Shown: one piece after another, positions 1 to 11,488 of the stretch | How the letters are laid out: each line of letters begins with the position of its first letter | Position numbering within the stretch: position 1 is the stretch's first letter | Source: Punica granatum | Lineage: Eukaryota; Streptophyta; Magnoliopsida; Myrtales; Lythraceae | Assembly (NCBI RefSeq): GCF_007655135.1 | Contig: NC_045133.1 | Span: 20,433,845-20,497,844, forward strand | Length of the DNA: 64,000 nucleotides | Reading direction: 5' to 3' | The notes under the pieces: generated by a model | What the model was told of the DNA's origin: nothing | The model's database searches: none | The model's input: the letters and a program-made list of their open reading frames with translations, nothing else | Made by a program: the position numbers and the translations under genes

Positions 1-123
1 CTTCTGCACCAAAACCCCTCCCTCAACTAGCCATAAAAATTTACACGCACACAAATATTGCCAACTTATGAACTGCGAGTAATTACATTCATGATAGGCA
101 AGAACTTGATGCATTTGGCTGAA

Positions 124-2102
124 TTAGCTTGGACGCGGCTTCGCTTCGATCCACCCGTCAGCATTTAACTGACTAGAGCTTACTAGTTTACTCAATTCTG
201 CCGGATCCAACGTTTCCATCCACTTGACCCGATTCGACTTGTTAGCTCCTGGTCCGAAGCAGCCCTCCTCCGCATGTGTGATCTGATCCCTACGCACTCA
301 CCGACACGATATAAGAAAATATCAAAATGTGTCTGTTGAGGAGTAAAATGGGATAAATCTCACATCGAAAAAGAAAAGGAAAATCCATGGGGGTTAATAT
401 ATGGTTTGGGTACCACCACTTATTAGCTCGAGCTTTTAAGTGGAAATGGGTCCAGGTCCGTATAAGCCCAATGAAAATTTAATATGGTATCAGAACCTAG
501 GTTACGCGTATGCGTGCCTACGTGCGTGTGCGCACCCACGCCACGCTAGGCCTAGTATGTCTAGTGCAGCCAAAGTGTGCGCCTCGTGTTAGTTCCCCCT
601 CGCCCGAGCATGGAAGAAGAGCCCGGCTCGAGGTCAATTGTTGAGGGCGGGTGTTTAAGGGCACGTGACAACGTGTAGGCAAAAATAGACCACATGTTGC
701 ACGTGAGGGCAGGTGTTGAGGAGTAAAATGGGATAAATCCCACATCGAAAAAGAAAAGGAAAATCCATAGGTTAATATATGGCTTGGGTACCACCACTTA
801 TTAGCTCGAGCTTTTAAGTGGAAATGGGTCCAGGTCCGTATAAGCCCAATGAAAATTTAATAGTGTCTAACTTCAATGACAAAAAAAGAAAATTTAGAGC
901 TTCGAGTTTCTGCTTTTTAAAATAGACGTGCTCATGGCCCTCGCCACGCCAGGCATCCCAGCCTTGTGGTAAAACATCACCGCCCAACTCGCTCTCGGAA
1001 AATACTACTCTCGAGTATGCGCGGTATGCCCTCCCGAGAAACGTGGTGTCATCTCCATTTACTGTGCATTGTTCAAAGACGAAGCCCCTGCTATCGTTGG
1101 GGCTCAGACGGCCATGGGCGGTAATGTAACCTGGGTTTCCCCCAACAATAGCGTCTTTGGAGTTTATAGCACAACCCTACCCGACCAACAAATTGAAATA
1201 AAACTACGGTTAATTCAGTTTGGCCAAAATATGCTACATTAAATGAGCTGATATAATGTTCGACAAACCTCATATATCGATTGGCAATAGCCCCAGATGA
1301 AATCCACGGCACTCTCGATGTAGCATTGGCTGAAGTAGTGCCGACCTTGCATGTTGGCAAGAGTGTCCTGCAGACTTACAAATCCGCAAGCATAGAACGA
1401 TGCTTTATCTCCCCATAACATGACAGCCGGTGCTTGTTCCACGCGTGCATTGGGCACCGCATCTTCATCGCACAGAATCAGCTTATTATAGGTGTTCTGT
1501 CATCATTGGACAAGCTTGAATTTTATGTAGCAAGAAGGTGACTTCGTCGCTCTGATTGATAACATGATTATGACACTACAACCTAATCGAAAGCTGCAGG
1601 AACTAATTCAGCTTCGAGTTTTTCTAGTGAGAAGAATATTGATCGACCTGGAAGGTTATATGCGAGGCAACAAAGTTATCCGCTTTCACTGTGAAGGTTT
1701 AGGTGCCCCTCACTGACCCATGGCCGCTTGACTGGATTATGGTCCTTTCCTGGCTCTCTCCCTCAAGAAGGATAGACGGTATTGTTAACAGATGCGGTCA
1801 CCTGTTCACTACCCACATAGCAAAATATGCACTATATCATTAGATACAGAGCATATATATAGTCAGGTTCATTTGATCAAGATCAGAAAAACAGTGACCA
1901 CTCGAGACGGAAGTTACGTGTATATTCCTGCTTTAACACGTATCCGGATCCACTGGTTGTTGTTTACAGGGACCCAATCGATGGCTTGCTGGACAGTAGT
2001 GAAATTTCCGAACCCGGACTTGTTGACAATGACAGTGACAGTCTGTGCATTCGATGCACTACAAGAGAAGACGAGTGCCAGTAGAAGTGCAAGGACACTC
2101 AT
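124..2102 (-). pseudogene. Pectin methylesterase pseudogene (PME copy 1)
   Basis: This was a five-exon secreted pectin methylesterase, which removes methyl esters from cell-wall homogalacturonan. Exon 1 (1918-2102) encodes a signal peptide (MSVLALLLALVFSC) and the GFGNFTTVQQAIDWVP N-terminal motif. Exon 2 ends at 1648, exon 3 is 1269-1496 (QDTL and DFIWG, both catalytic Asp), exon 4 is about 932-1176 ([22 protein letters not shown]) and exon 5 is 124-289. Exon 2 is broken: the frame has a TAA just before the TFTVKADNFVASHIT segment, about a dozen bases are missing upstream, and no clear acceptor remains. Exon 4 ends at GA|GC, not GT. A TRIM element lies in the last intron. Exons 3 to 5 read cleanly, so decay is fairly recent. 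This copy keeps the Gln of the QAPAV segment that the other copies have lost. Exon edges are by eye. Confidence 0.85.
334..862 (+). mobile_element. TRIM element (miniature LTR retroelement) in PME intron
   Basis: Two near-identical repeats, 334-484 and 714-862, both begin TGTTGAGGAG and end TTTAATA. They differ by a 2-base indel and a few substitutions. A primer binding site complementary to initiator Met tRNA (TGGTATCAGAACC) starts right after the left repeat at 485, and a purine-rich tract (GAGGGCAGG) precedes the right repeat. The internal part is about 230 bp and has no protein. A 5-bp target duplication, GTGTC, flanks the element (329-333 and 863-867). Structure, size and missing genes define a terminal-repeat retrotransposon in miniature, moved in trans by an autonomous element. 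Confidence 0.92.
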
Positions 2103-2421
2103 TGTAATCGAAAGTTTGCAAACAGATCAAGGAACAAATAGGTGGGTCAGCTTGTCCCTAGGATGTGTCCTAAAACATTTGTGTTGGGTTGTATATATGT
2201 AGAAGAAGGACGTCTTTGAATAGTAAGGGGCAGCTGGTCATGAGAATAATCTTTTATCTTGTTTCTATATTCTACAAGACGAGTTACAATTACTAAAAAA
2301 TTTGCCCGACCCAAAATGACAATCCCTCATCAAATCTCTTCATTAGTTGGGCAAATAAAAATTCTCTTAATGAAAATGTTCTTTTATGTTGCTCCTATAC
2401 ATATATATATATATATATACA

Positions 2422-3436
2422 CTAGGTTATTGCATCGGTGCGTTGCACGGATTTTGTGAATAAAATTTTATAATGAGAAGTTAAATACAAAAATAATAAT
2501 TGGTATGAATTTATAGTTTATATTAATCTGTAAAAAGTTTATTTTATTATATAAACTTTAATACGGTAATTATGACGTACGATTTTGAATATATATTGAA
2601 TTTATAAGCAAAGAATTGATGGAATAAGTTCATATACATTATTTCTATTATGAGTCTTTTTATGAAAATAATTGTAAAATCCAAAAGTTCGAAAATCTTT
2701 AGTTTTATTAGATGACAAAATAATTATAGAATACTCAAGGTTTTATAATTTTAGTAATAATTAAGGAAATAATTTGCATATATATCTCATCTAAAAATAT
2801 TAGATTAAAAAATTTTGAAATATGCACATTATAATATCATTTACTAATTTGAAGTTAACAATAAAATAATTCATATATGTTTTTTCCTATTGCGTTTTCT
2901 TAACTCATAGTATAAAATCCTACTAATTGTGTGATATATATAAGTTATGTTTCCTCTGCCGCTTTAGGTTCTTCTCTCCCTTCATACTCTACTATTGTCA
3001 AGCTTATGTTCACACACAATCACATGTTTGCATAAAAAAAATAGTTGAATAGTTTTAATTTTTAATTTTTTATATCTAAATTGGTGTATTTAGGTTTATA
3101 TTGTTTGAGGAACAATTCAATGTTCGAAGAGTCAATATCGGAGATAAGCTATATGATTGTTTTATTAGTATAAATTATTTTTTTCATTGTAACTTTTCTG
3201 TTGATCACACTATTGTTAGGTGGCTAATATATAAGTTTTTTTTAATTTTAAATATAAATTAATTTACTCAATATTAATTATAATAATAATAATTGTTATT
3301 GTTATTGTTCTCATCATTGTTTAAAAATTATTTTCTCTACCAAATTCAAAAAAATAATTTTTTCGATATATACTAGTATATCATCAAAAAAAAATTATTT
3401 CTTTTCAATCCCGTGCATAGCACGGTCATCGTCTAG
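2422..3436 (+). mobile_element. Helitron-like non-autonomous element, candidate
   Basis: The right end has a Helitron-type 3' terminus: a perfect 6-bp hairpin, CCGTGC (3411-3416) and GCACGG (3420-3425), then TCATCGT and CTAG, followed by host T at 3437. The left end is the mirror image: A, then CTAG at 2422-2425, then a GTGC-GTT-GCAC hairpin. The inside is AT-rich with no coding sequence. I do not see a classic 5' TC terminus, so the left boundary could belong to a second element in the opposite direction. Confidence 0.4.
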
Positions 3437-4021
3437 TTTTTCATGGATTGGCAAGATTTGATTGGGAAAACTAAGGAATCAAATAGGTACAACTACTATC
3501 AAAGAAGGTGTAGCGTAATAACGCACAATCTCACCTGATAACCAAAAGTTTACTGGCGATCGACCCACAATGCCACTCAAGAATCACGTTCACAAGGTTA
3601 CGCCACCCATATCACGACAGGCATGTAACTCCTCTTTTGGTTTTTCTATTCGTTTCCTTTCAAATCCTCTCTGCCATATTTCACTGATAGCTTCTTATTA
3701 GCAAATTCCTCATGTTCTTTCTAAATTTCCCGAGTAGGGAGGCGGATGATCTACTGTGAGGTGTGATGTCTAGTGTTTTGAACTGGTTTTGCTAGGATTG
3801 CTTTCAGGATGGAGATCTTAAAGTTGGTGTGGAGTGGAATCTCTTGGGCTCTGCAGAACTCTTCTTGAGGTACAAGCAAAAACTGTCCCGGAAAACGGAC
3901 AAGTTGCAGGGTCAGTACCCTCAGAAAGGGGGCTTTTATGCCCACAGTTCTTGCCTTGAATTGTCAGGGGATACAAAAGACTTAAGTTTGGGCTTGACTT
4001 GAGAAGATACCTATCCCTAAG
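3437..4021. other. Unassigned sequence with a 60-70 codon open stretch
   Basis: No recognised gene. From about 3796 to 4001 on the plus strand one frame stays open (it includes SAELFLRYKQKLSRKTDK) after a TTTCAG that could be a splice acceptor. It has no Met and I cannot name a family. It could be an exon relic interrupted by the CACTA insertion that follows, or chance. Confidence 0.2.
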
Positions 4022-4024
4022 GAG

Positions 4025-5380
4025 CACTACTGGAAATCGGCTCTACATAGACGGACAATATCTGTCTCTATGGAGAAAACTCTGTCTCTATCCTGCCTAT
4101 AGAGGCAGAAGTTTCCGTCTCTCAAGTCCGTCTATAAAAACCGCGCTGTAAATTAGGAGACGGAATTTACCATCTTGCCTAGAATAGAGATGGAAAATTG
4201 AGACAGCAAATTCCGACTCTATACATCAGACGAAATTTTTTGTCTCTACGTCCGTCTCTTTGATTAAGATGGACTTTTCCGTCATGAAGGCCGTCTCATC
4301 TATTGAGAAGGATATATTTCTGTCTTTCAAGAAGAGATGGTATTTTCCGCCTCATGTGATGAGCATGGGATGAAAATTCCCCTCTCCACTCCATTCTTAA
4401 TAAATAAAAAATAAAAAAGCTTGCTGCTAATCTAAGATCAGAACCTGTTTAATATCCATGTACATTGATCTACACCGGTTTTTTGTTTTTGCCACAAAAA
4501 ACTCTTATTTCATTCAACCAGGCTAAAAAAAAAAAAAGGTTCATTTACATCTCTCGACCCAATTTCATTCTCACTACAATCCTCTCTTATCATACACATT
4601 AAGCAACGACTCGAAAGATGAAAAATTAATTAAGAAAAGAATTTTTTTTTTTTTCCAAAATCAAAGCAGATGAAGGGAGCCCTAGCAGGCGCTCGATCTG
4701 GACGGAAAATAGAGGAGGAGGATGCAATCCATTGGAGCTAAACTCAGCCTTGCAGTCGCCTGTCTTGTCATCTACGAAGCTAGGTCAGTAGCTCGGGTCA
4801 CTGATGTCGGAGGAGATGGCCGAAACAGTGGTCAAGGTCGTAACTTCATCGGGGCAGCAGGCACTGGTGCAGGACCCGCAGGAGCATGGAGGAGGAAGAC
4901 ATGGCAGCAGCAGTGGTCTCGAAATCGTGGCAACATTTCAAAAAGAAGGCACAGGCGGGAACAATGTTTATCTTACATATATGGATGGAAAGAGATGGAA
5001 ATTATGAGAGAAATGTCGTCTCACTTGTACTGTTGTCCAGACGGATGCAGAGATGGGAAAGTCTATCTGATCCTCTGAAGAGAAGAAAATATCCGTCTAG
5101 ATTTCCGTCTCAAAAGAGAGAGTCGGAGACAGACTTATTTGTATCATGGACTACACGAGATGGAAATCGAGATGGAAATATACCTCTCTTGTTTCTAAGG
5201 GTCAGAATATTCCGGCTCTCAAATCCGTCTAATAAAGGAGACGGAACAGGAGATGAAAATTCGCATCCCCTTTTAGATATGAATGTATCTGTCCGTCTCT
5301 CAAAAAAAAATCCGTCTCTAATTTGAGACGTCTTTTTCCGTCTCATGTTTCTCTCTCTATGGACTTGATTTCCAGTAGGG
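4025..5380. mobile_element. Non-autonomous CACTA (En/Spm) transposon
   Basis: It starts CACTACTGGAAATC and ends GATTTCCAGTAGGG, the inverted CACTA terminus with two changed bases at the right tip. The 3-bp target duplication GAG is present at 4022-4024 and 5381-5383. Both flanks are packed with short CCGTCTC / GAGACGG motifs in both orientations, the subterminal repeats bound by CACTA transposases. No transposase is recognisable. Open frames at 4722-5326 overlap each other, are repeat-rich and look non-coding. Confidence 0.9.
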
Positions 5381-5383
5381 GAG

Positions 5384-6859
5384 GCAGCAAGTACCGTCAA
5401 TAACTCTGATAGACCTCAGCCCGTTTTGAGACCGAAAACCTGATGACCAGATGAGCAAGCTGGCTTATTTTGAGCTTATATGCAGAGCAGAAGAAGAGGA
5501 AGTAGGTTCTGACCTGGTACTCATTGATGGTATAATACACGTGAATACCAGCTAAGTACCTCCAAAACGATTATAAAATCAAACTGAATGAGCAACTTTG
5601 AACTGGACTTTGACAACCTTCGCAGAATATGTATTCAATTACTTCAACCCTTTTTACTTGCTTCATAGGCAACTTCTACCACTAAAGGCAACACAAAGCA
5701 AAAGAACGAGAAGGGATACTCGGGTGAATGAGCTTCCGGATTCTAGGGTACATACCCAAAAAAAAAAAAAAAAGGAATGTGGATGGAAATGGATTAGATA
5801 TATTCCGTTGAAAATTTTCTGGAAAAGTAAGAGTCACTGTTCCGGAAGACTAATCAACGGAAGTGATATTTGTGTTTTTTTATGTTCCGTACTTTCTTGG
5901 TGGAAGAATAAGATATATTTTATTATATATATATAGATTATCATGAGATGCTCTCGAGTTGAAGTAAGAGGGACTAGATTGTCCTTCCCTCCTGTCTCTA
6001 GTTATCTCAAGTAGGACCCGTCTCCTTAATCTTATTTAGGATGGGCAAAATGGACCACAAAACTTAGATAGAAGATTGGACATTCGGATGCTCGGAAAGT
6101 TGCACATTCCTGTTGAACAAAAATCCATAACATGGAACAGACGGATCCAACCAGAGGTCCGGAGAAAACATGGTCCTTCCAAGGTTTGGAAAACCAACCA
6201 AACCACGCACACTTCCGATGTTGTCTTTGTTGACTTGTCTTCTCTTCTTGAGTGAAACTGAATGACGGTAATGTTCGATCTTTGCTTCTGTCGCCATTTT
6301 TCTCTCGGCAGAGTCTGTTTCCTTAGAACCCCATTTGCTTTCTGCTTTCTTCAGTATGAGATCCCATCGCGGAGAACAATCATGAATCGCGTTTTCTATA
6401 TATTCTCGTTGGAGAGAGACTCCTCGGTCAAACTCATTGGCAAGCATGAGATCTACAAGGACTTGTGAGGTTGTGGTTGCAAAGTCATTGTGCTAAAAAA
6501 ATGTGACAGAACATGTGAGGTTGTGGTTGCAAGCAGAGGCCATTCGAGGTGGTGATGGCTAGTGGAGAGCCTAGCCGGTGACGGGGACTTGACCTGCTGC
6601 TAGAGTTCCATCTCAATATCGGAAAATATGATGCAGAGGTTTTATATGGAATATATAATGAGCTTTGGTAACTGGCCAAAAATAAATCCAAATTCGGGAA
6701 GATAGCGGAATTAGGTAAGGAAACCGATTGTATAAAATCATTTCCTCCAAGCAACCGGGGCACAGATGCACATATAATGACTGAATTAGCCAGAAAAATT
6801 TACACAGACAATTAGGTAGACTATGAACTGTTAACACATTCATCAGAGGCAAGAAATTG
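5384..6859. other. Intergenic, no supported gene
   Basis: Mostly AT-rich. A minus-strand open frame (6064-6447) of 127 codons has no family signature I recognise and could be a decayed exon or chance. A 19-base phrase, TGTGAGGTTGTGGTTGCAA, occurs twice (about 6465 and 6514). I see no RNA gene. Confidence 0.4.
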
Positions 6860-7330
6860 ATGTATTTTGCTGAATTAGCTGGGATGTGGCTGTGCTTCGA
6901 TCCCCCATCTCTGTCTATGAACTGACGTCTGCTCACCAGTGGAGCCAATTCTATTTGATTCAACGTCTTCATCCACTTGACCCGATTTGAATTGTTAGAT
7001 CCAGGTCCAAAGCAGCCCTCCTCCACATATGTGAACTGAAACCTACGGACACGCCAACATGATATAAGAAAATATCAACATATAAGTGTTTAACTGCAAT
7101 GAACAGAAAAGAAAATATAGAGCTTTTAGTTTCTCTTTTTGAGAACAAACATTCTGTTGGCCCACGAATTGCCCGGCATTCCAGCCTTCTGGTACAACAT
7201 TACCACCCAACTTGGACTTGAAAAATATTACTCTCGAGTATGCTCGATATGCCCTCCCAAGATATGTGTTGCCGTCTCCATCCACTATGCAATAAGTCTC
7301 ACCGGCAGCCACCACTCCCATGAATGAGGT
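6860..7330 (-). pseudogene. Pectin methylesterase relic (PME copy 2)
   Basis: Only the 3' third of a PME remains. The segment ending at 7166 encodes [16 protein letters not shown] and VVPEGWNA, matching the second half of exon 4 of the neighbouring copies. The segment starting at 7042 encodes FTYVEEGCFGPGSNNSNRV and FIDRDG, matching the last exon. The conserved DGW near the C terminus has become DGG and the family stop codon is lost. Upstream of about 7330 the similarity ends, so exons 1 to 3 and the catalytic Asp motifs are absent. It is non-functional and closest in sequence to copy 1. Confidence 0.85.
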
Positions 7331-8034
7331 CGCAAATCCATAACTCGTCGGTCAAATGGTGGCCGCTGCCCCTTGGGATGAAGCCGCTAAAGAGTTATGG
7401 GTTCGCACACGACCTCATCCACGAGGGTGGTAGCCTCCACCACCCCTGAATTTGGCAGAGATTGAAGTTTCTCATTCTCAGCCAAATAAGTGAAAAACAT
7501 AAAAAGAAAATTACAATAAAAACCAATATATAGAAATAGCATACAAAAATATAAATTGAAAGGAGAATTAAAAATTAAAACACGATGGAAAAATGAAATG
7601 TAAGTTAGAAATGATGACAATAAAATTGCAAAAATATTGTAAAATCATCACTTTGACAGAAAGCGTTCTGGCGGCGTGACAGAAATAAAATTCTCCAATG
7701 AAATGAACTTTTGTATTGTAAAATCAACATAAATTCGCTTTTGTTTGTCATAAAAGGGAAATAAACCATTGATCATTTAAATATCCTCGGGAGAAGATAT
7801 GTTCTAGCATTTCGTCTTTAATATGTATAATTCACATCCCCAGTCTTGATTGTGGATCCATCCCTCAGCGTTCTTGCCTCTTCCAATGAATTCACTTTGG
7901 TCTCCAAATGTAACGTGCTCTAATGTGGAATATATGAAAATTACATCAATATAAAGTACCAATTTAATACCTTTATTGGACTGAATTAAAACTTGTCAGA
8001 TTTCATCTCACAAGGGAAATTTTTTTTTTTAGAG
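7331..8034. other. Intergenic, nothing recognised
   Basis: AT-rich sequence with a GC-richer patch at 7330-7440. No convincing coding frame, RNA or complete repeat. Confidence 0.4.
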
Positions 8035-8225
8035 AAATGATTGAAGTTATTTGTCAGTGTACACATGGTATTTAGAAATCCTACCGGTCGCAACTATTCC
8101 AGTTCAATCCCAATTAGCCTACTAAGGACTAAAATACTCTAAGTGTCGTGGATTTTCTTCATTTACAAGACCCAAATCTAAGTCTTTATTTAAGTAGAAT
8201 AAGCGTCAAGCTGCTTGAACCAACC
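8035..8225 (-). repeat. SINE-like repeat, broken by a hAT insertion
   Basis: Read on the minus strand this contains GGTTGGTTCAAGCAGCTTGACG and AAAGACTTAGATTTGGGTCT, resembling the A-box/B-box head of tRNA-derived SINEs. A related copy lies at 52600-52830 (minus) and a shorter relative at 11095-11223. The hAT element starting at 8226 interrupts it inside the AACCAACC segment, which is its target duplication. Confidence 0.5.
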
Positions 8226-9463
8226 CATGGTTTTCAGAATCGTGATTCCAATCGTAGAATCGTACGATTCTACGATTCAAGGAGGGGCATGCGATTCCGA
8301 GTCAGGGGATTGAGTCGGAAAATATAGAATCGCATGTGAATCGGGAGTTGAATCGCGGAATCGGGCCAATTCTGCGATTCCGGATTCAGCCTAGATTCAG
8401 CCGAAACCCATGCCCGATTCGGGCGAAGCCCAGGCCCGATTCGGGCGAAGCCCAGGCCTGAGCCCGACAGCCTTTTTTTTTTTTCCCTTCCCCTTCCTTT
8501 TCCCTTTCTTCTCCAGCACTCCCTTTCTCCCCTCTGTTCTATGCCCTAGCCTCCCCGTCTCCAACATTTCTGCAGCAATTAAGAAATTTAAGCTTGAAGC
8601 TCCATGGGTCCGATGAGCTTGAAGCTAGATTTTAAGCTTCCGACGAGCTTGAAGCTCCGTGACCGTGGGTCCATGGTTCCGCGCGGCTGCTTTGCTCTGC
8701 CTCTGCCCAGTGACCGACTCTGCGTCGACGAGCTTTGACGGTTCGACCGCTGTCAATGACTCACCGCCCAGCGATATCACCTTCCTCGACGGCTCGACCC
8801 CCCCGACAGTCTACGGCCACCTCACACGGTGTGAGTCACAACAACGAGATTCTCCACCGTGTGTGAATTTCTTGCTTCTAATTAATTTCTGAATTTCTTG
8901 CTTCTAATTAATTTCTGAATTTCTTGCTTCTAATCTCCAAAAAACAACTTTCTTGAACTTTTATCAAATTGATTTCTGATTGATACTATCAATTGATAAC
9001 AGGTGATAAGTGATTTCTGTTTATGGGTAATCTTGAATCTTGATGGTTCTAGACTTCCAGTGGCCAATACTAAAATTGTTTCTTGCTTGGAAATTCGAAT
9101 TGCGCTGTAATTGTACTGATGAAATTGTTAAGAAGCAACAGCTTATTGTGCTGAACGTTGGCTGTAATTGAATTGAAGCTTATTGTGCTGAAATTGTAAT
9201 TGAAGCTGTAATTGTGCTGATGAAATTATTACCTGTATGTAATAATGTTGATGGAATTGCTGATGTAATTGCACTGAATAAGAATTAATTTTTTTTCTCA
9301 GAAAAGTATGTTACATATATATATATATACACACACTATTTTTTTAATTATAAGTAGAATCTTACTATTCACGATTCGAATTGCGATTCACGATTCGAAT
9401 TGTTATTCACGATTTTACGAACCTCGACCGATTCTAGGTAGAATCGCGATTATGAAAACCTTG
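8226..9463. mobile_element. Non-autonomous hAT transposon
   Basis: The ends are inverted: left CATGGTTTTCAGAATCG and, read inward from the right, CAAGGTTTTCATAATCG. The exact 8-bp direct repeat AACCAACC lies outside both ends (8218-8225 and 9464-9471), the hallmark of hAT transposition. Subterminal regions are dense in GATTC / GAATC motifs. The interior has a short tandem motif based on CCCGATTCGGGCGAAG (8411-8460), a CT-rich stretch and a 26-bp repeat, but no transposase. Confidence 0.88.
8865..8934. repeat. 26-bp tandem repeat, about 2.7 copies
   Basis: The unit beginning GAATTTCTTGCTTCTAATTA repeats at 8865, 8891 and 8917, the last copy partial. It is inside the hAT element. Confidence 0.9.
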
Positions 9464-9471
9464 AACCAACC

Positions 9472-11077
9472 TATATCGGTTAAGATTGAACCTTTTAGTT
9501 AATATAGAGTATAAACCCAAGTTTTTCTAAGAAAGAAAGATAAATATAACTTCATTCTAGAGAATTTATCTATTACTTCGTGACCAACAAGAGAGAGAGA
9601 GGAGATGAAAGATGCCATGTCCTTATGCACACATAATGAAGAAAGATATCAGCCTTGATTTGTCCGAATTTTCATTTATATTTAACTTTATTTCAATTGT
9701 CCAAATTTTCATTTATTATTTTTACTTATAAATTGATAACTTTTCTAAATTTTTCACATTTTTAGATTTAAAATTTTTTAATTTATTTCAATCTTTCTCG
9801 GATAGGGGTAATTTGTCAGGCTTTTCTAACATTTTTACTTTTTATTTTAAAATTTCTGTCGTTTTTCAAGTTTCATTTTCATTTTTCGAATTCTTCTATA
9901 ATTTTTTACTTCATGAATTTTATATTATTATTTGTTTAATTAGTCTCTAGCACTTGCCTTTTGTCTTAAACTTTTTTTTATTTATTTTATGTTATTTTTA
10001 AAATTTTCAGATTCTAGTGTGAATAGTATCACATAGGAAGGTTGATCTATTATCCATACCGAATAAAAAATCGGAGTCCTGATCCAACCCCTTTCGTTTT
10101 CTTTTGTATCTGAATTTCTTCGTCTTTTCCATTCTGTTTTCTTCATAACCTATCGATATGGCCATCCTCATACAATTACTTACTCTTTTCTTACACCCTT
10201 ATTTGCTTGTATGACCCTTTTATAAACCTTCTGACTGATCTTTAATTTTTTTTATTTTTTGTGAAAATTTTATTACTTTTGTTTTAATTTTTAATATTTT
10301 TTAGATTTTAATGTGTTAACTTTTATCAATTTTTTTAAAGTTTTTTGAATAAGTCTTTAATTTGTTATTTCATGGAAAAGAAAAAAAAAAGAGAAAGAGG
10401 AATTTCATGAATGTGTCCATATACTTTCGGGGAAAATATGAACACTTGATCTTTTATTAGGATATGCGTTGGCTTCTAATTAAAGAGAGACTTGAAATGG
10501 GGACAAGAAATGTGGACCGAGAATTAGCGGCCATACATATGTTGTATTGCTTATTTCCGTCCTAGGACTCCGATTCTCGATTTTTTAAAAAAAGTGATAA
10601 AAAAGAACAATATAATTATATAGGGATCGAATAGCCTTGGGAGAGGAAGGGATCCTCATGATCAAGACGATAGAAAGTTCACCAATTTAAATGAACATTT
10701 CAATGCCGCCCCCTTGTAATACCTCTCAGACTCGGGCTGTCGGGTCATACAGTTATCGGTGCGGCAAACAAGTCTAAGAATATCTACCGAGATCAAGATC
10801 TCAAAGTAGGACGACATATCAATGAAAATAAATATATTTGACGATTGATCATGAGGTGTAGCATAAATAATAAATTGTGCCGTCAGTGGGGAATTTTACC
10901 TTGCAGAATAAGGATTCAAAAAATCACTGAAAATAGTTTGTAACTAGGATAACGGTTGGGAGAAGCACACGGAATTTATTAGTTAATTAACGTCTCCAGG
11001 AAAGTTGAGCTCAATATGACGGAATTTCTTAAACCGAAGTGGATAGTTTTCACGAAGTGTAATGATTTGATTATCAA
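9472..11077. other. AT-rich intergenic, no gene
   Basis: Long runs of T-rich sequence (9650-10350) and no coherent reading frame. From 10500 to 11077 there is unassigned mixed sequence. No repeat with clear ends was found. Confidence 0.4.
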
Positions 11078-11094
11078 AATTAATTAAGGAAACA

Positions 11095-11223
11095 CTAAGG
11101 TGGGTTGGTTCAAGCAGTTTGGCGGTTGGTCCCTTTAAGTAAGATCTCGAGTTCGAGTCTTGTGATCAATGGATTAGTCAGGGCTTAATTGGGCTTCCAA
11201 ATACCAAGGTTCACACGGAAAAA
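11095..11223 (+). mobile_element. Short tRNA-derived SINE with 17-bp target duplication
   Basis: A perfect 17-bp direct repeat, AATTAATTAAGGAAACA, flanks the element (11078-11094 and 11224-11240). The body starts CTAAGGTGGGTTGGTTCAAG (A-box-like), carries GAGTTCGAGTCTTG (B-box-like) about 45 bases on, and ends in an A-rich tail. This is the structure of a Pol III-transcribed SINE inserted by LINE machinery. Confidence 0.85.
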
Positions 11224-11488
11224 AATTAATTAAGGAAACAAAAGGTATTTTTCTTAATGAAAATGGATTTTCCTGGCTCTTTGAGTAGTGGAACATGAAC
11301 TGCTCCATCAGAAATTGGCAAGACAAAATATAACGATGCCAGAGAAAATTGTGGATTCCTCCTTATTTTTCAATTTAGGATATTATCTACCATGTGCAAA
11401 TTGCATATGGCAACCTTCCAATTTCAAGGAAACTGGGTAAGCTGCCCGTGGTAATGCCGCAGGTTAGAGATGATCTTTTGGCCAATAA

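Noticed and set aside
4722..5326. Three overlapping plus-strand open frames that might be a transposon gene
   Set aside because: They lie inside the CACTA element, share no transposase motif and are built from its CCGTCTC-type repeats.
6064..6447. 127-codon minus-strand open frame
   Set aside because: No family motif, no splice context and no paralogue in the window. Too weak to call a gene.
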